Shown here: positions 1-8,535 of the stretch, piece by piece
Layout of the letters: each line of letters begins with the position of its first letter
How positions within the stretch are numbered: the first letter of the stretch is position 1
Assembly (NCBI GenBank): GCA_947483345.1
Contig: CANKNL010000022.1
Span: forward strand, 1-18,325
Length of the DNA: 18,325 nt
Reading direction: 5' to 3'
DNA from: Chitinophagaceae bacterium
GTDB taxonomy: Bacteria; Bacteroidota; Bacteroidia; Chitinophagales; Chitinophagaceae
Translations under genes and position numbers: made by a program
Notes under the pieces: model-generated
Seen by the model: the letters and a program-made list of their open reading frames with translations, nothing else
Database searches by the model: none
What the model was told of the DNA's origin: nothing

Positions 1-1097
1 ATCCCTTTATTGAGGGGTCGTGGATGACAAAGCATCATGGTAAATATTATTTGCAATTTGGTGCACCCGGCACAGAATTCAGTGGATATCTGGATGGTGT
101 TGTTGTAAGCAATGAGCCATTGGGCTACTTTGCACCTCAATCTGATCCGCTTAGTTTTAAACCCGGTGGGTTTTTGCGGGGAGCAGGTCATGGCGCAAGT
201 TTTCAGGATAAGTTTAGCAACTGGTGGCATGTTTCTACAAGCATCATTTGCGCAAAAAATACGTTTGAAAGAAGAATCGGTATTTGGCCGGGCGGATTTG
301 ATAAAGACGATGTGATGTATACGAATACGGCATTTGGCGACTATCCCATGTACCTGCCTTCCGAAAAAAGGACAACGGCTTCAGGCCCTGGCTGGATGTT
401 ATTAAATTACAAAAAGCCCATTACCGTTTCATCAACATTAGGTGCTTACCAGGCAAATTATGTTAATGACGAAAGCATAAAAACATATTGGAGTGCGGCC
501 ACGGCCAATAGCGGCGAATGGGTGGCAACTGATCTTGGCCAATTGTCAACGGTTAATGCCATACAGATCAATTATGCCGATCAGGATGCCGAATTCATGG
601 GCAAATCCTCAGGCGTTAGCCATCAGTATATACTCTATTATTCTGTGGATGGGAAAAAATGGAATACACTGATTGATAAAAGCAATAATAAAACCGATGT
701 GCCTCACGATTATATTGAATTAGAAAAACCCATACAGGCCCGGTTTATTAAAATGGAAAACAGGCATATGCCTACAGGCCAATTTGCACTCAGCGGGTTA
801 CGCATTTTTGGTAATGGTAATGGGGCTAAACCCGCACCGGTAAAAACCTTTCTGGTATTACGAACCGAAAAGGATAAACGCAGTGCATATATAAAATGGC
901 AGCCGGTTGACAATGCCTTTGCCTACAATATTTATTATGGCACAGCACCCGATAAATTATACAATTGTGTGATGGTACATGATTTTAATGAATATTGGTT
1001 TAAAGCCATGGATAGTCAAAAAACATATTATTTTACGATTGAGGCTATCAATGAAAACGGCGTATCAGATCAGTTTAAAATAGTAACAGTTAAATAA
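1..1097 (+). CDS. GH43 family glycoside hydrolase, C-terminal part, with F5/8 type C and FN3-like domains (5' truncated)
   Basis: The reading frame is open from base 3, so the gene begins left of the window. The ATG at 24 is an internal methionine, not a start. The visible part opens with PFIEGSWM followed by KYYLQFGAPGTEF, which matches the blade of the GH43 five-bladed propeller that carries the catalytic acid; the Glu codon at 12-14 is the likely general acid by analogy with the usual EGP motif (here EGS). The propeller ends near base 390. A discoidin-like (F5/8 type C, CBM32-like) sugar-binding domain covers about 415-810, with Trp/Tyr-rich strands and RFIKMENRHMP near its end. A fibronectin III-like domain covers about 840-1094. 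GH43 enzymes are exo- or endo-acting on arabinose-, xylose- or galactose-containing glycans; the exact activity cannot be read here. The next gene starts 24 bases downstream, so the two are probably co-transcribed. Any signal peptide lies outside the window. Confidence 0.85.
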   Translation, partial: PFIEGSWMTKHHGKYYLQFGAPGTEFSGYLDGVVVSNEPLGYFAPQSDPLSFKPGGFLRGAGHGASFQDKFSNWWHVSTSIICAKNTFERRIGIWPGGFDKDDVMYTNTAFGDYPMYLPSEKRTTASGPGWMLLNYKKPITVSSTLGAYQANYVNDESIKTYWSAATANSGEWVATDLGQLSTVNAIQINYADQDAEFMGKSSGVSHQYILYYSVDGKKWNTLIDKSNNKTDVPHDYIELEKPIQARFIKMENRHMPTGQFALSGLRIFGNGNGAKPAPVKTFLVLRTEKDKRSAYIKWQPVDNAFAYNIYYGTAPDKLYNCVMVHDFNEYWFKAMDSQKTYYFTIEAINENGVSDQFKIVTVK

Positions 1098-1121
1098 AAA
1101 ATTTAAAAGAAAGAAAAAATC

Positions 1122-3407
1122 ATGATAAAGAAAAGCACACTCGTTTTATTTGTATTCATTTCATGTTCGGCATTTGCACAAAAAGCAGTAGATACAAAAA
1201 TGCAACTGTACGTAACAAACCTGATGAAAAAAATGACCCTGGAAGAAAAAATAGGCCAATTGAATTTACCCGGTTCGGGCGATATTACCACAGGCCAATC
1301 CAGCAGTTCGGACATTGGTAAAAAAATAAAGGACGGCCATGTTGGGGGATTGTTTAATATAAAATCAGTGGCAAAGATTAAAGCCGTACAGAAAATTGCT
1401 GTTGAAGAAAGCAGGTTGAAAATACCATTGCTTATAGGTATGGATGTGATACATGGGTATGAAACCACTTTTCCTATTCCCTTAGGTTTAAGTTGTAGCT
1501 GGGATTTAAAATTAATAGAACGCAGTGCACAGATCGCTGCAACAGAAGCTAGTGCTGATGGCATTTGCTGGACCTTTTCTCCAATGGTAGATATAGCCAG
1601 GGACCCACGATGGGGGCGCATTGCAGAAGGCAGCGGCGAAGATGCATACCTCGGCGGCCAGGTAGCCAAAGCCATGGTACGCGGTTACCAGGGCGATTTC
1701 TCTAAAAATACCAATATCATGGCTTGTGTTAAACATTATGCTTTATATGGTGCAGCCGAAGCGGGTAGAGATTATAACACAACCGACATGAGTTTACAAA
1801 GAATGTACAATGAGTATTTACCACCTTACAAAGCGGCGTTTGATGCCGGGGCAGGTAGTGCCATGGCATCTTTTAACGATGTAAATGGTATACCGGCAAC
1901 TGGTAATAAATGGTTAATGACTGATGTGTTACGTAAACAATGGGGCTTTAAAGGATTTGTGGTAACCGATTATACCGGTATCAATGAGATGGTAGAACAT
2001 GGCATGGGAAATTTACAACAGGTAGCTGCACTGGCTTTAAACGCCGGTATTGATATGGATATGGTAGGTGAAGGATTTTTATTGACATTGAAAAAATCAT
2101 TGAGTGAAAATAAAGTAACCCTACAGCAAATTGATAAGGCCTGCAGGTTAATATTAGAAGCAAAATATAAACTGGGTTTATTTGAAAATCCATACAAGTA
2201 TTGCGACGAAAAAAGGGCTGCCAGTGAAATCTTTACAGCCAAAAACAGACAAGAAGCAAGAGCAATAGCAACACAAACATTTGTGTTATTAAAAAATAAG
2301 GATCATGTTTTACCCATTAAAAAAACAGGTACCATTGCCTTGGTGGGTCCGTTGATCGACAATAAAAATAATATGCCCGGAACCTGGAGTGTTGCCGCAA
2401 ATTTTGAAAAGTCAGTAACCATTTTACAGGGTTTAAAAAATGCAGTGGGTGATCAGGCCACCATATTAACTGCAAGAGGCTGTAATTTAATAGCAGATAA
2501 AAAAGTGGAGGACCGGCATACCAATCCGCATAATGGAGGTTCTTATGTTAGAGATAACCGAAGCGATGCCGACATGCTGAATGAAGCCATTGCTAATGCC
2601 AATAAGGCAGATGTGGTGGTGGCTGTATTGGGCGAAGCCGCTGAGTTTAATGGTGAAAGCAGCAGCCGTTCGAATATAGAAATTCCTCAAATTCAAAAAG
2701 ACCTGTTGGCAGCCTTATTAAAAACAGGCAAACCGGTTGTATTGGTTTTATTAACCGGGCGGCCATTGGCTTTAACCTGGGAGCAGGAAAATGTGCCGGC
2801 TATATTAAATGTATGGTTTGCAGGCAGCGAAGCAGGTGATGCCATTGCTGATGTGTTATTTGGTGATGTAAATCCGTCGGGAAAATTAACCACCACCTGG
2901 CCACAAAATGTAGGACAGGTACCCTTATATTACAACCATAAAAATACTGGCAGACCTGAATCTATTGGCAAAAATTTCGAAAAATTCCGTACTAATTACC
3001 TGGATGTCACCAATCAGCCTTTATACCCATTTGGTTTTGGTTTAAGCTATACTAGTTTTAGTTATGGGGATGTAAAGCTGAGCTCAAACAACTTAAAAGC
3101 TAATGAAACCCTAACCGCCAGCGTTACCATAACCAATACCGGACTTGTAGCAGGTAAAGAAACGGTACAGTTATATATCAGAGATCTGGTGGGCAGCAGC
3201 ACAAGGCCTGTAAAGGAATTGAAAGGGTTTAAAAAAATAGATTTGCTGGCGGGCGAAAGTAAAACGGTTTCTTTTAGCATCACAACGGATGATCTAAAAT
3301 TTTACAACAATCATTTAATATTTGATTGGGAAGCAGGCGAATTTGAAATCATGGTTGGACCTGATTCTAAAAATATCAAAACAGAAAAAGTACAATGGGT
3401 AAAGTAA
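1122..3407 (+). CDS. GH3 beta-glucosidase-like exo-hydrolase (BglX type), first copy
   Basis: This exported 761-residue protein is close to the length of E. coli BglX (765). Residues 1-20 form a Sec signal peptide ending in AFAQ. The N-terminal TIM barrel (about 30-345) shows MTLEEKIGQLN, GMDVIHGYETTFPIPLG and MVDIARDPRWGR. The likely nucleophile is Asp283 in FVVTDYTG. The alpha/beta sandwich domain (about 390-610) holds the GESSSR motif, whose Glu512 is the probable acid/base, and an FN3-like domain ends the protein (about 660-755). The family removes single beta-linked sugars, mostly glucose, from non-reducing ends, so it probably finishes oligosaccharides in the periplasm. The residue after the nucleophile is Tyr, not the Trp of the usual SDW motif, which may alter the +1 subsite. 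The start is preceded by an A-rich leader and lies 24 bases after the GH43 gene. Exact linkage preference is unknown. Confidence 0.95.
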   Translation: MIKKSTLVLFVFISCSAFAQKAVDTKMQLYVTNLMKKMTLEEKIGQLNLPGSGDITTGQSSSSDIGKKIKDGHVGGLFNIKSVAKIKAVQKIAVEESRLKIPLLIGMDVIHGYETTFPIPLGLSCSWDLKLIERSAQIAATEASADGICWTFSPMVDIARDPRWGRIAEGSGEDAYLGGQVAKAMVRGYQGDFSKNTNIMACVKHYALYGAAEAGRDYNTTDMSLQRMYNEYLPPYKAAFDAGAGSAMASFNDVNGIPATGNKWLMTDVLRKQWGFKGFVVTDYTGINEMVEHGMGNLQQVAALALNAGIDMDMVGEGFLLTLKKSLSENKVTLQQIDKACRLILEAKYKLGLFENPYKYCDEKRAASEIFTAKNRQEARAIATQTFVLLKNKDHVLPIKKTGTIALVGPLIDNKNNMPGTWSVAANFEKSVTILQGLKNAVGDQATILTARGCNLIADKKVEDRHTNPHNGGSYVRDNRSDADMLNEAIANANKADVVVAVLGEAAEFNGESSSRSNIEIPQIQKDLLAALLKTGKPVVLVLLTGRPLALTWEQENVPAILNVWFAGSEAGDAIADVLFGDVNPSGKLTTTWPQNVGQVPLYYNHKNTGRPESIGKNFEKFRTNYLDVTNQPLYPFGFGLSYTSFSYGDVKLSSNNLKANETLTASVTITNTGLVAGKETVQLYIRDLVGSSTRPVKELKGFKKIDLLAGESKTVSFSITTDDLKFYNNHLIFDWEAGEFEIMVGPDSKNIKTEKVQWVK

Positions 3408-3528
3408 GCTGTTAAATGAGATGGATAATAAAAACACCATGTCGTGAACGGGTTAAGCTGGCCATGATGGGTATTAAAAACCAGGCCTTTAAACCAACTA
3501 TTATAGCATGCACTTATTAATAAAAAAT
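3408..3528. other. Longer gap between GH3 and GH2 genes
   Basis: This is the longest untranslated gap inside the enzyme cluster (121 bases if GH2 starts at 3529). I found no TAnnTTTG box, no strong hairpin and no credible small gene. It could hold an internal promoter or a degraded remnant, but nothing in the sequence shows either. Confidence 0.4.
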
Positions 3529-5343
3529 ATGTACAAGATCAGCTTCATTTTCGGATGTCTGTTAATGCCCTTCGCCCTGTTATCGCAGGGCTTGTTATCC
3601 AATACCGGTAATAGAAAAATGACCACTTTAAACGGCAACTGGAATTATATTGTTGATCCTTATGAAACCGGGTATCTTAATTTTCATTCCGAAGTATTCG
3701 ATCAAAAAAATGCCAATTCTCCATCTGCATTTTATAATAATTATCATCCCAAAAATAAATTGGAATTGGTAGAATATGATTTTGATAAATCACCTTTAAT
3801 GAAAGTGCCCGGTGATTGGAACACCCAAAAAGAAAAACTGTTTTATTATGAGGGGTCTGTGTGGTTTAGAAGAACTTTTGATTATAATTTAAAAGCGAAT
3901 AAGCGCCTTTTTGTTTATTTCGGTGCTATCAATTATAAAGCAGATGTTTATTTGAATGGGAAAAAATTGGGCATTCATGAAGGCGGCTTTACACCATTTA
4001 ATTTCGACATTACATCCGTAGTAAAGGCTAAGGGTAATTATTTAATAGTAAAAGTAGACAACCGGCGTTTTAAAGAAGCGGTACCCACTTTAAATACCGA
4101 CTGGTGGAATTATGGTGGCATTACAAGAACGGTTTCTTTAATTGAAGAACCTGATGTCTATATCCGGGATTATAACATACAGCTTAAAAAAGGCCGCCAC
4201 AATGTAATTGCGGGGTTTATAAAATTGGGACATGCTGTAAAAAATGAAAAGCTGACCATCAGCATACCGGAATTAAAAATTGAAAAAGATATTGAAACAA
4301 ACACCGAAGGTGATATTGAATTTGAATTGGCCGTAAGTGAGTTGATTAAATACTGGTCTCCAGGTTCTCCCAAACTGTATACCGTTTATATCAAATCTGC
4401 TTACCAAACATTAAAAGATGATATCGGGTTCAGAACCATCGAAACTAAAGGGCCTGATATTTTATTGAATGGCAAATCAATTTTTTTAAGAGGCATTAGT
4501 CTGCATGAAGAAATTGCCGGCAGAAGAGCAAATAGTGAAGCCGATGCGCTTACGCTTTTAACATGGGCAAAGCAATTAGGTTGTAATTATGTGCGGCTGG
4601 CACATTATCCGCATAACGAAAATATATTACGGATGGCGGATAAGATGGGGCTCATGGTTTGGGAAGAAATTCCCGTTTACTGGACCATTGATTTTAATAA
4701 TACCGCGACTTACAATAATGCAAAAAATCAATTAACCGAAGTGATTACCAGAGATAAAAACAGGGCCTGTGTCATCATCTGGTCAATGGCCAATGAAACA
4801 CCTTTATCCGAAGCACGGAATACTTTTTTAGTTAACCTGGTTAGTCATGCTAAAACCTTAGATAGTACCAGACTGGTCAGCGCGGCATTATTAACCCGTA
4901 GTGAAAACGGCATAGGTGTCATTGATGATAAAATTGGCGCCTATTTGGATATTGTGGCATTTAATGAATATATGGGATGGTACGGCGGGGATTTGAAAAC
5001 GGCACCTGATGCAAAATGGACCAGTCCTTATGATAAACCGGTAGTGGTATCAGAATTTGGGGGAAGTGCTAAACAAGGATTACATGGCTCAAAAGACGAG
5101 CGTTGGAATGAAGAATACCAGGCATATTTATATCAGCAAAATTTATTGATGATAGAAAAGATACCCAATATAAGAGGAGTGAGTCCCTGGATATTAACAG
5201 ATTTCAGATCACCAAGGCGTTTATTACCCGGTATACAAGATGGGTTTAATCGAAAAGGATTGATATCTGATAAGGGGAAAAAGAAAAAAGCATTTTACAC
5301 ATTACACGCCTTTTATAAAAAAATGGCAGGGCAGTATGATTAA
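3529..5343 (+). CDS. GH2 glycoside hydrolase, beta-glucuronidase-like
   Basis: This is an exported GH2 enzyme of about 604 residues. An in-frame ATG lies at 3508, but the ATG at 3529 follows an A/T-rich leader and opens a normal signal peptide (MYKISFIFGCLLMPFALLSQ), so I prefer it. The order is N-terminal jelly-roll sugar-binding domain (FYYEGSVWFRRTF, ADVYLNGKKLGIHEGGF), immunoglobulin-like domain, then TIM barrel. Numbered from 3508, the likely acid/base is Glu430 in SMANETP and the nucleophile is Glu516 in VVSEFGG. Near the C-terminus GFNRKGL holds Asn581-x-Lys583, matching the N-x-K motif that binds the carboxylate of glucuronic acid in beta-glucuronidases. The length also fits that group (about 600) rather than the larger beta-galactosidases. 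The likely role is removal of terminal beta-linked uronic acid. It is followed 12 bases later by the GH16 gene. A beta-galactosidase-like activity remains possible. Confidence 0.88.
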   Translation: MYKISFIFGCLLMPFALLSQGLLSNTGNRKMTTLNGNWNYIVDPYETGYLNFHSEVFDQKNANSPSAFYNNYHPKNKLELVEYDFDKSPLMKVPGDWNTQKEKLFYYEGSVWFRRTFDYNLKANKRLFVYFGAINYKADVYLNGKKLGIHEGGFTPFNFDITSVVKAKGNYLIVKVDNRRFKEAVPTLNTDWWNYGGITRTVSLIEEPDVYIRDYNIQLKKGRHNVIAGFIKLGHAVKNEKLTISIPELKIEKDIETNTEGDIEFELAVSELIKYWSPGSPKLYTVYIKSAYQTLKDDIGFRTIETKGPDILLNGKSIFLRGISLHEEIAGRRANSEADALTLLTWAKQLGCNYVRLAHYPHNENILRMADKMGLMVWEEIPVYWTIDFNNTATYNNAKNQLTEVITRDKNRACVIIWSMANETPLSEARNTFLVNLVSHAKTLDSTRLVSAALLTRSENGIGVIDDKIGAYLDIVAFNEYMGWYGGDLKTAPDAKWTSPYDKPVVVSEFGGSAKQGLHGSKDERWNEEYQAYLYQQNLLMIEKIPNIRGVSPWILTDFRSPRRLLPGIQDGFNRKGLISDKGKKKKAFYTLHAFYKKMAGQYD

Positions 5344-5355
5344 CACCATAAGACT

Positions 5356-6195
5356 ATGAAAAAACACGTATTTTATTTTTATTTGTTGCGGTTAGTTTAT
5401 TTGATTGTAGTAACAACAACTTTAGTAGCCTGTAATCATTCAAAAAAACTCGTTACAGCCAAAGGCTGGAAATTAATTTGGAACGATGAATTTAACTACA
5501 CGGGTTTACCGGATAGTACAAAGTGGAATTATGATGTTGGCGGTCATGGCTGGGGTAATAATGAAAAACAATACTACCTCAGAAATTCTTTGGAGAATTC
5601 TTTTGTTGCCGACGGCGCATTGCACATTGTTGCATTAAAAAAAGATGTCGAAGGATCAAACTATACCTCAGCTAAATTATTAACCTATCAAAAATTTTTA
5701 TTGCAATATGGCAAGGTTGAAGTCATGGCCAAATTGCCCCGGGGTACAGGCAACTGGCCTGCTATCTGGATGCTTCCCGAAAGTTTGAGAAAAAATGAAG
5801 AGCAATGGCCGCTTTGTGGAGAAATAGATATTATGGAGCATGTGGGTAAAGACCCCAATGTGATTCATTCATCGCTCCATACACAGTTATATAACCACTT
5901 AAAGGGTACCCAGATGAGTTATTTTAAAAAGCTGCCCGATGTATTCGATAGCTTTCATAAATACGGGATAGAATGGACAGTGAGTGATATCAAATTTTAT
6001 ATTGATGATAAACTTTTTTTTGAATCTGCAAAAGGACAGGCTGGCAGAATCAGTAACAATGAAGGCTGGCCGTTTGATAAGCCGTATTATTTGATTTTAA
6101 ATCTGGCTATCGGGGGTAACTGGGGTGGTGAAATTGATGACCGTATTTTCCCAAATGACTTTCAAATAGATTATGTAAGAATGTATAAAAAATAA
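5356..6195 (+). CDS. GH16 laminarinase-like endo-beta-1,3-glucanase, lipoprotein
   Basis: This 279-residue single-domain GH16 enzyme has a lipoprotein signal peptide whose lipobox LVAC places the lipidated Cys at residue 26. The catalytic motif GEIDIMEHVG gives Glu156 as nucleophile, Asp158 as helper and Glu161 as acid/base; the ExDxxE spacing with an extra residue (EIDIME) is the form seen in laminarinase-type GH16 proteins. Other family marks are WNDEFNYTG near the start, YGKVEVMAKLPRGTGNWPAIWMLP around 118-141, and LNLAIGGNWGG near the end. Such enzymes cut internal beta-1,3 bonds in laminarin, mixed-linkage glucan or, in some cases, beta-1,3-galactan. It is probably anchored in a membrane leaflet. 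The residues after Cys26 (NHSKK) lack the acidic surface-export signal known from Bacteroidota lipoproteins, so a periplasmic face is likely, although I cannot prove it. Spacings of 12 and 9 bases to its neighbours support an operon. Confidence 0.93.
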   Translation: MKKHVFYFYLLRLVYLIVVTTTLVACNHSKKLVTAKGWKLIWNDEFNYTGLPDSTKWNYDVGGHGWGNNEKQYYLRNSLENSFVADGALHIVALKKDVEGSNYTSAKLLTYQKFLLQYGKVEVMAKLPRGTGNWPAIWMLPESLRKNEEQWPLCGEIDIMEHVGKDPNVIHSSLHTQLYNHLKGTQMSYFKKLPDVFDSFHKYGIEWTVSDIKFYIDDKLFFESAKGQAGRISNNEGWPFDKPYYLILNLAIGGNWGGEIDDRIFPNDFQIDYVRMYKK

Positions 6196-6204
6196 TACAA
6201 AAAA

Positions 6205-7050
6205 ATGACTACTAAAAAAGCTGGCCTTATCATTGTTGTTCTATTGTGCAGTATAGGGTCCTTCGCACAGTCTGTAAAATTAATGACCTACAATATACGC
6301 CTTGATGTGGCTATTGATGGAGACCATGATTGGACGCATCGAAAAGATTTTTTCACCGCTCAAATTCAATTTTATGAGCCGGATATTTTTGGAGTGCAGG
6401 AAGCCAAGCCCAACCAGGTAGCTGATATCTCTAATGCACTTGCAACGTATAACACAATAGGCATTGGAAGAGATGGGATAGATCAGGGCGAGTCCTCTAA
6501 TATTTATTATAACAAAGAGCGGTTTCTACTTATAGAAACCAATACATTCTGGCTTTCACAAACGCCCGATACCATCTCTAAAGGCTGGGATGCCGCATAT
6601 AACCGGGTATGTACTTACGGCCTTTTTAAAGATAAAAAAACAAAAAAATACATGTGGGTTTTTAACACACATTTGGATCATATAGGTGAAGAAGCCAGAA
6701 CCAAGGGCATTGTACTTATTCTTTCTAAAATAGCTTTACTCAATCAAAAAAATTACCCTGTCATATTTATGGGCGACTTTAATTCGGAACCCGACACCGA
6801 AAGGATGATGGCATTACGAAAAGACATGAATGACAGTAAGGAGATCTCTGTACAAAAGCCTTTTGGTCCTTATGGCACATTTAATAATTTTAAACACAAC
6901 GAACCGGTTACTAAATTGATCGACTATATTTTTATTTCCAAATCAGCCGATATAACCGTTCTTAAATATGCCGTTTTAAGTGATTCAAAAGATTTAAAAT
7001 ATCCATCGGATCACTTACCTGTTTATGTAGAATTAGCGTATAAAAATTAA
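6205..7050 (+). CDS. Exported endonuclease/exonuclease/phosphatase (EEP) family protein
   Basis: This 281-residue protein has a Sec signal peptide (1-22, ending SFAQ) followed directly by one EEP domain. All the core metal and catalytic motifs are present: MTYN with Asn30, VQEAKP with Glu66, NTHLDH with His156, GDFN with Asp191 and Asn193, IDYIF with Asp240, and SDHLP with Asp269 and His270. The family hydrolyses phosphodiester or phosphomonoester bonds in nucleic acids, phospholipids or inositol phosphates with a divalent metal. Small exported EEP proteins of this type occur often in Bacteroidota carbohydrate loci, but their substrate is not established as far as I know. It lies 9 bases after the GH16 gene and 2 bases before a GH30 gene, so it is almost certainly co-expressed with them. 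It may remove a phosphate-linked substituent from the glycan, or simply scavenge phosphate; both are inference. Confidence 0.9.
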   Translation: MTTKKAGLIIVVLLCSIGSFAQSVKLMTYNIRLDVAIDGDHDWTHRKDFFTAQIQFYEPDIFGVQEAKPNQVADISNALATYNTIGIGRDGIDQGESSNIYYNKERFLLIETNTFWLSQTPDTISKGWDAAYNRVCTYGLFKDKKTKKYMWVFNTHLDHIGEEARTKGIVLILSKIALLNQKNYPVIFMGDFNSEPDTERMMALRKDMNDSKEISVQKPFGPYGTFNNFKHNEPVTKLIDYIFISKSADITVLKYAVLSDSKDLKYPSDHLPVYVELAYKN

Positions 7051-7052
7051 TT

Positions 7053-8507
7053 ATGAAAAAACGAGTTTTTAAAAATGGCCCGGTTTATTTACTGGTAGTT
7101 TGCTTAACAATATTTGCATATGGATTTATTCAACCACTGGGTAAATTTGAATCTCTAAATGGCTCTGTACAGAAAATAAATAAAGTCAATTTTTGGTTAA
7201 CAAAAGCCGACGAGTCGGTTAAGCTTCAAAAGCAAGATGTGGTATTGGGTTTTGGCAGTACGGTTAATGCTTATCCCAATATTGAAGTTGACGAATCAAT
7301 CGTGTATCAAACCATTGACGGTTTTGGTTTTACCTTAACGGGTGGAAGTGCAGAGGTCATTAATCAATTAAGCAGCCGGGTAAAAAAGAATTTATTGCAG
7401 GAGTTATTCGGCAAAAAAAGTAATTCAATCTCTTTAAGTTATTTACGCATAAGTATCGGGGCATCTGATTTAAACAGTTTGCCATTTTCTTATAATGATC
7501 TACCTCAAGGGCAAACAGATAGGCCATTGAATCAATTTAGTTTGGCGCCGGATATGACCGATCTCATTCCGCTTTTAAAAGAAATTTTATTGATTAACCC
7601 GGCAATTAAAATAATGGCCTCTCCCTGGTCGGCTCCGGTATGGATGAAAGATACAGCCAGTTTTATAGGCGGCAGTTTGCAGCCTAAATATTATGATGTA
7701 TATGCCAGGTATCTTGTTAAGTATATTCAAACAATGAAAGCAGCAGGTATTAACCTCGATGCCATTACACCACAAAATGAGCCCCTTCATCCGGGTAATA
7801 ATCCAAGTATGTTGATGAGTGCGGCCCAGCAGGCCGATTTTATTAAAAATCATTTGGGGCCCGGTTTTCAGAATGCAAATATTAAAACTAAGATTGTTAT
7901 TTATGATCATAATTGCGATAAACCCGAATATCCGATTGCGGTATTAAGTGATGCAGCAGCAAATAAGTTTATTGCCGGTTCGGCTTTTCATTTATATGGT
8001 GGTGATATCAGTGCTTTATCAAAAGTGCGTGAGGCATTTCCAAATAAAGATATATACTTCACCGAACAGTATACATCAATAAGTCAAAAATTTGGCGTTG
8101 ATTTAAAATGGCATATTAAAAATGTGATCATTGGTTCTATGCGTAATTGGAGTAGAATTGCCTTGGAATGGAATTTGGCCAATGACCAGTCATTTGGCCC
8201 CCATACACCGGGTGGATGTACCACCTGCAAAGGGGCGATCAGTATTGATAGCAACAATAATATTACCCGTCATGTGGGTTACTATATTATGGCACATGCG
8301 TCAAAATTTGTACCGGCAGGTTCAGTCAGAATGGCCAGCCAGGTCATTGGTGATTTGCATCATGTGGCCTTTAAAACCGTTGCCGGAAAAAAAGTTTTAA
8401 TTGTTGTTAATGTTGGGCAGGCTACCGAAATATTCAATATCAAATTTCAAGGCAAATGGATCACGTCAACATTAGAATCGGGTTCAGTGGGAACCTATAT
8501 TTGGTAA
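7053..8507 (+). CDS. GH30 glycoside hydrolase, probable beta-1,6-glucanase type (first copy)
   Basis: This 484-residue exported or membrane-anchored GH30 enzyme has a hydrophobic N-terminal segment at about 11-26 without a clean signal peptidase site. The TIM barrel begins with IDGFGFTLTGGSAEVI. The likely acid/base is Glu243 in TPQNEP and the nucleophile Glu338 in YFTEQY. FHLYGGD near 310 and the Cys pair in GGCTTCKGA resemble the beta-1,6-glucanase subgroup (GH30_3) as I remember it. A short beta-sandwich ends the protein, as usual for GH30. Such an enzyme would cut beta-1,6 linkages in laminarin-like or fungal glucans and so complement the GH16 enzyme. It starts 2 bases after the EEP stop codon. 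The subfamily is judged by eye and a beta-glucosidase or other GH30 activity is possible. Confidence 0.92.
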   Translation: MKKRVFKNGPVYLLVVCLTIFAYGFIQPLGKFESLNGSVQKINKVNFWLTKADESVKLQKQDVVLGFGSTVNAYPNIEVDESIVYQTIDGFGFTLTGGSAEVINQLSSRVKKNLLQELFGKKSNSISLSYLRISIGASDLNSLPFSYNDLPQGQTDRPLNQFSLAPDMTDLIPLLKEILLINPAIKIMASPWSAPVWMKDTASFIGGSLQPKYYDVYARYLVKYIQTMKAAGINLDAITPQNEPLHPGNNPSMLMSAAQQADFIKNHLGPGFQNANIKTKIVIYDHNCDKPEYPIAVLSDAAANKFIAGSAFHLYGGDISALSKVREAFPNKDIYFTEQYTSISQKFGVDLKWHIKNVIIGSMRNWSRIALEWNLANDQSFGPHTPGGCTTCKGAISIDSNNNITRHVGYYIMAHASKFVPAGSVRMASQVIGDLHHVAFKTVAGKKVLIVVNVGQATEIFNIKFQGKWITSTLESGSVGTYIW

Positions 8508-8534
8508 TCAATTTATTTATTAATCAATTTATTT
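8505..8534 (+). repeat. Tandem duplication between the two GH30 genes
   Basis: A 14-base unit, TAATCAATTTATTT, occurs at 8505-8518 and again at 8521-8534 (16-base period). The first copy contains the GH30 stop codon; the second ends just before the next start codon. It looks like a slippage duplication that set the length of the leader, and it may affect translation of the second GH30 gene. Confidence 0.85.
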
Positions 8535-8535
8535 T

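Noticed and set aside
1103..1675. 190-codon open frame on the minus strand
   Set aside because: It lies wholly opposite the well-supported GH3 gene, has no recognisable domain, and is rich in residues expected from reading GH3 codons in reverse.
3419..3445. Eight-codon leader peptide upstream of GH2
   Set aside because: It starts within the gap but shows no rare-codon run, attenuator hairpin or convincing leader of its own.
7587..7910. 107-codon minus-strand open frame
   Set aside because: It is fully inside the first GH30 gene with no family character.
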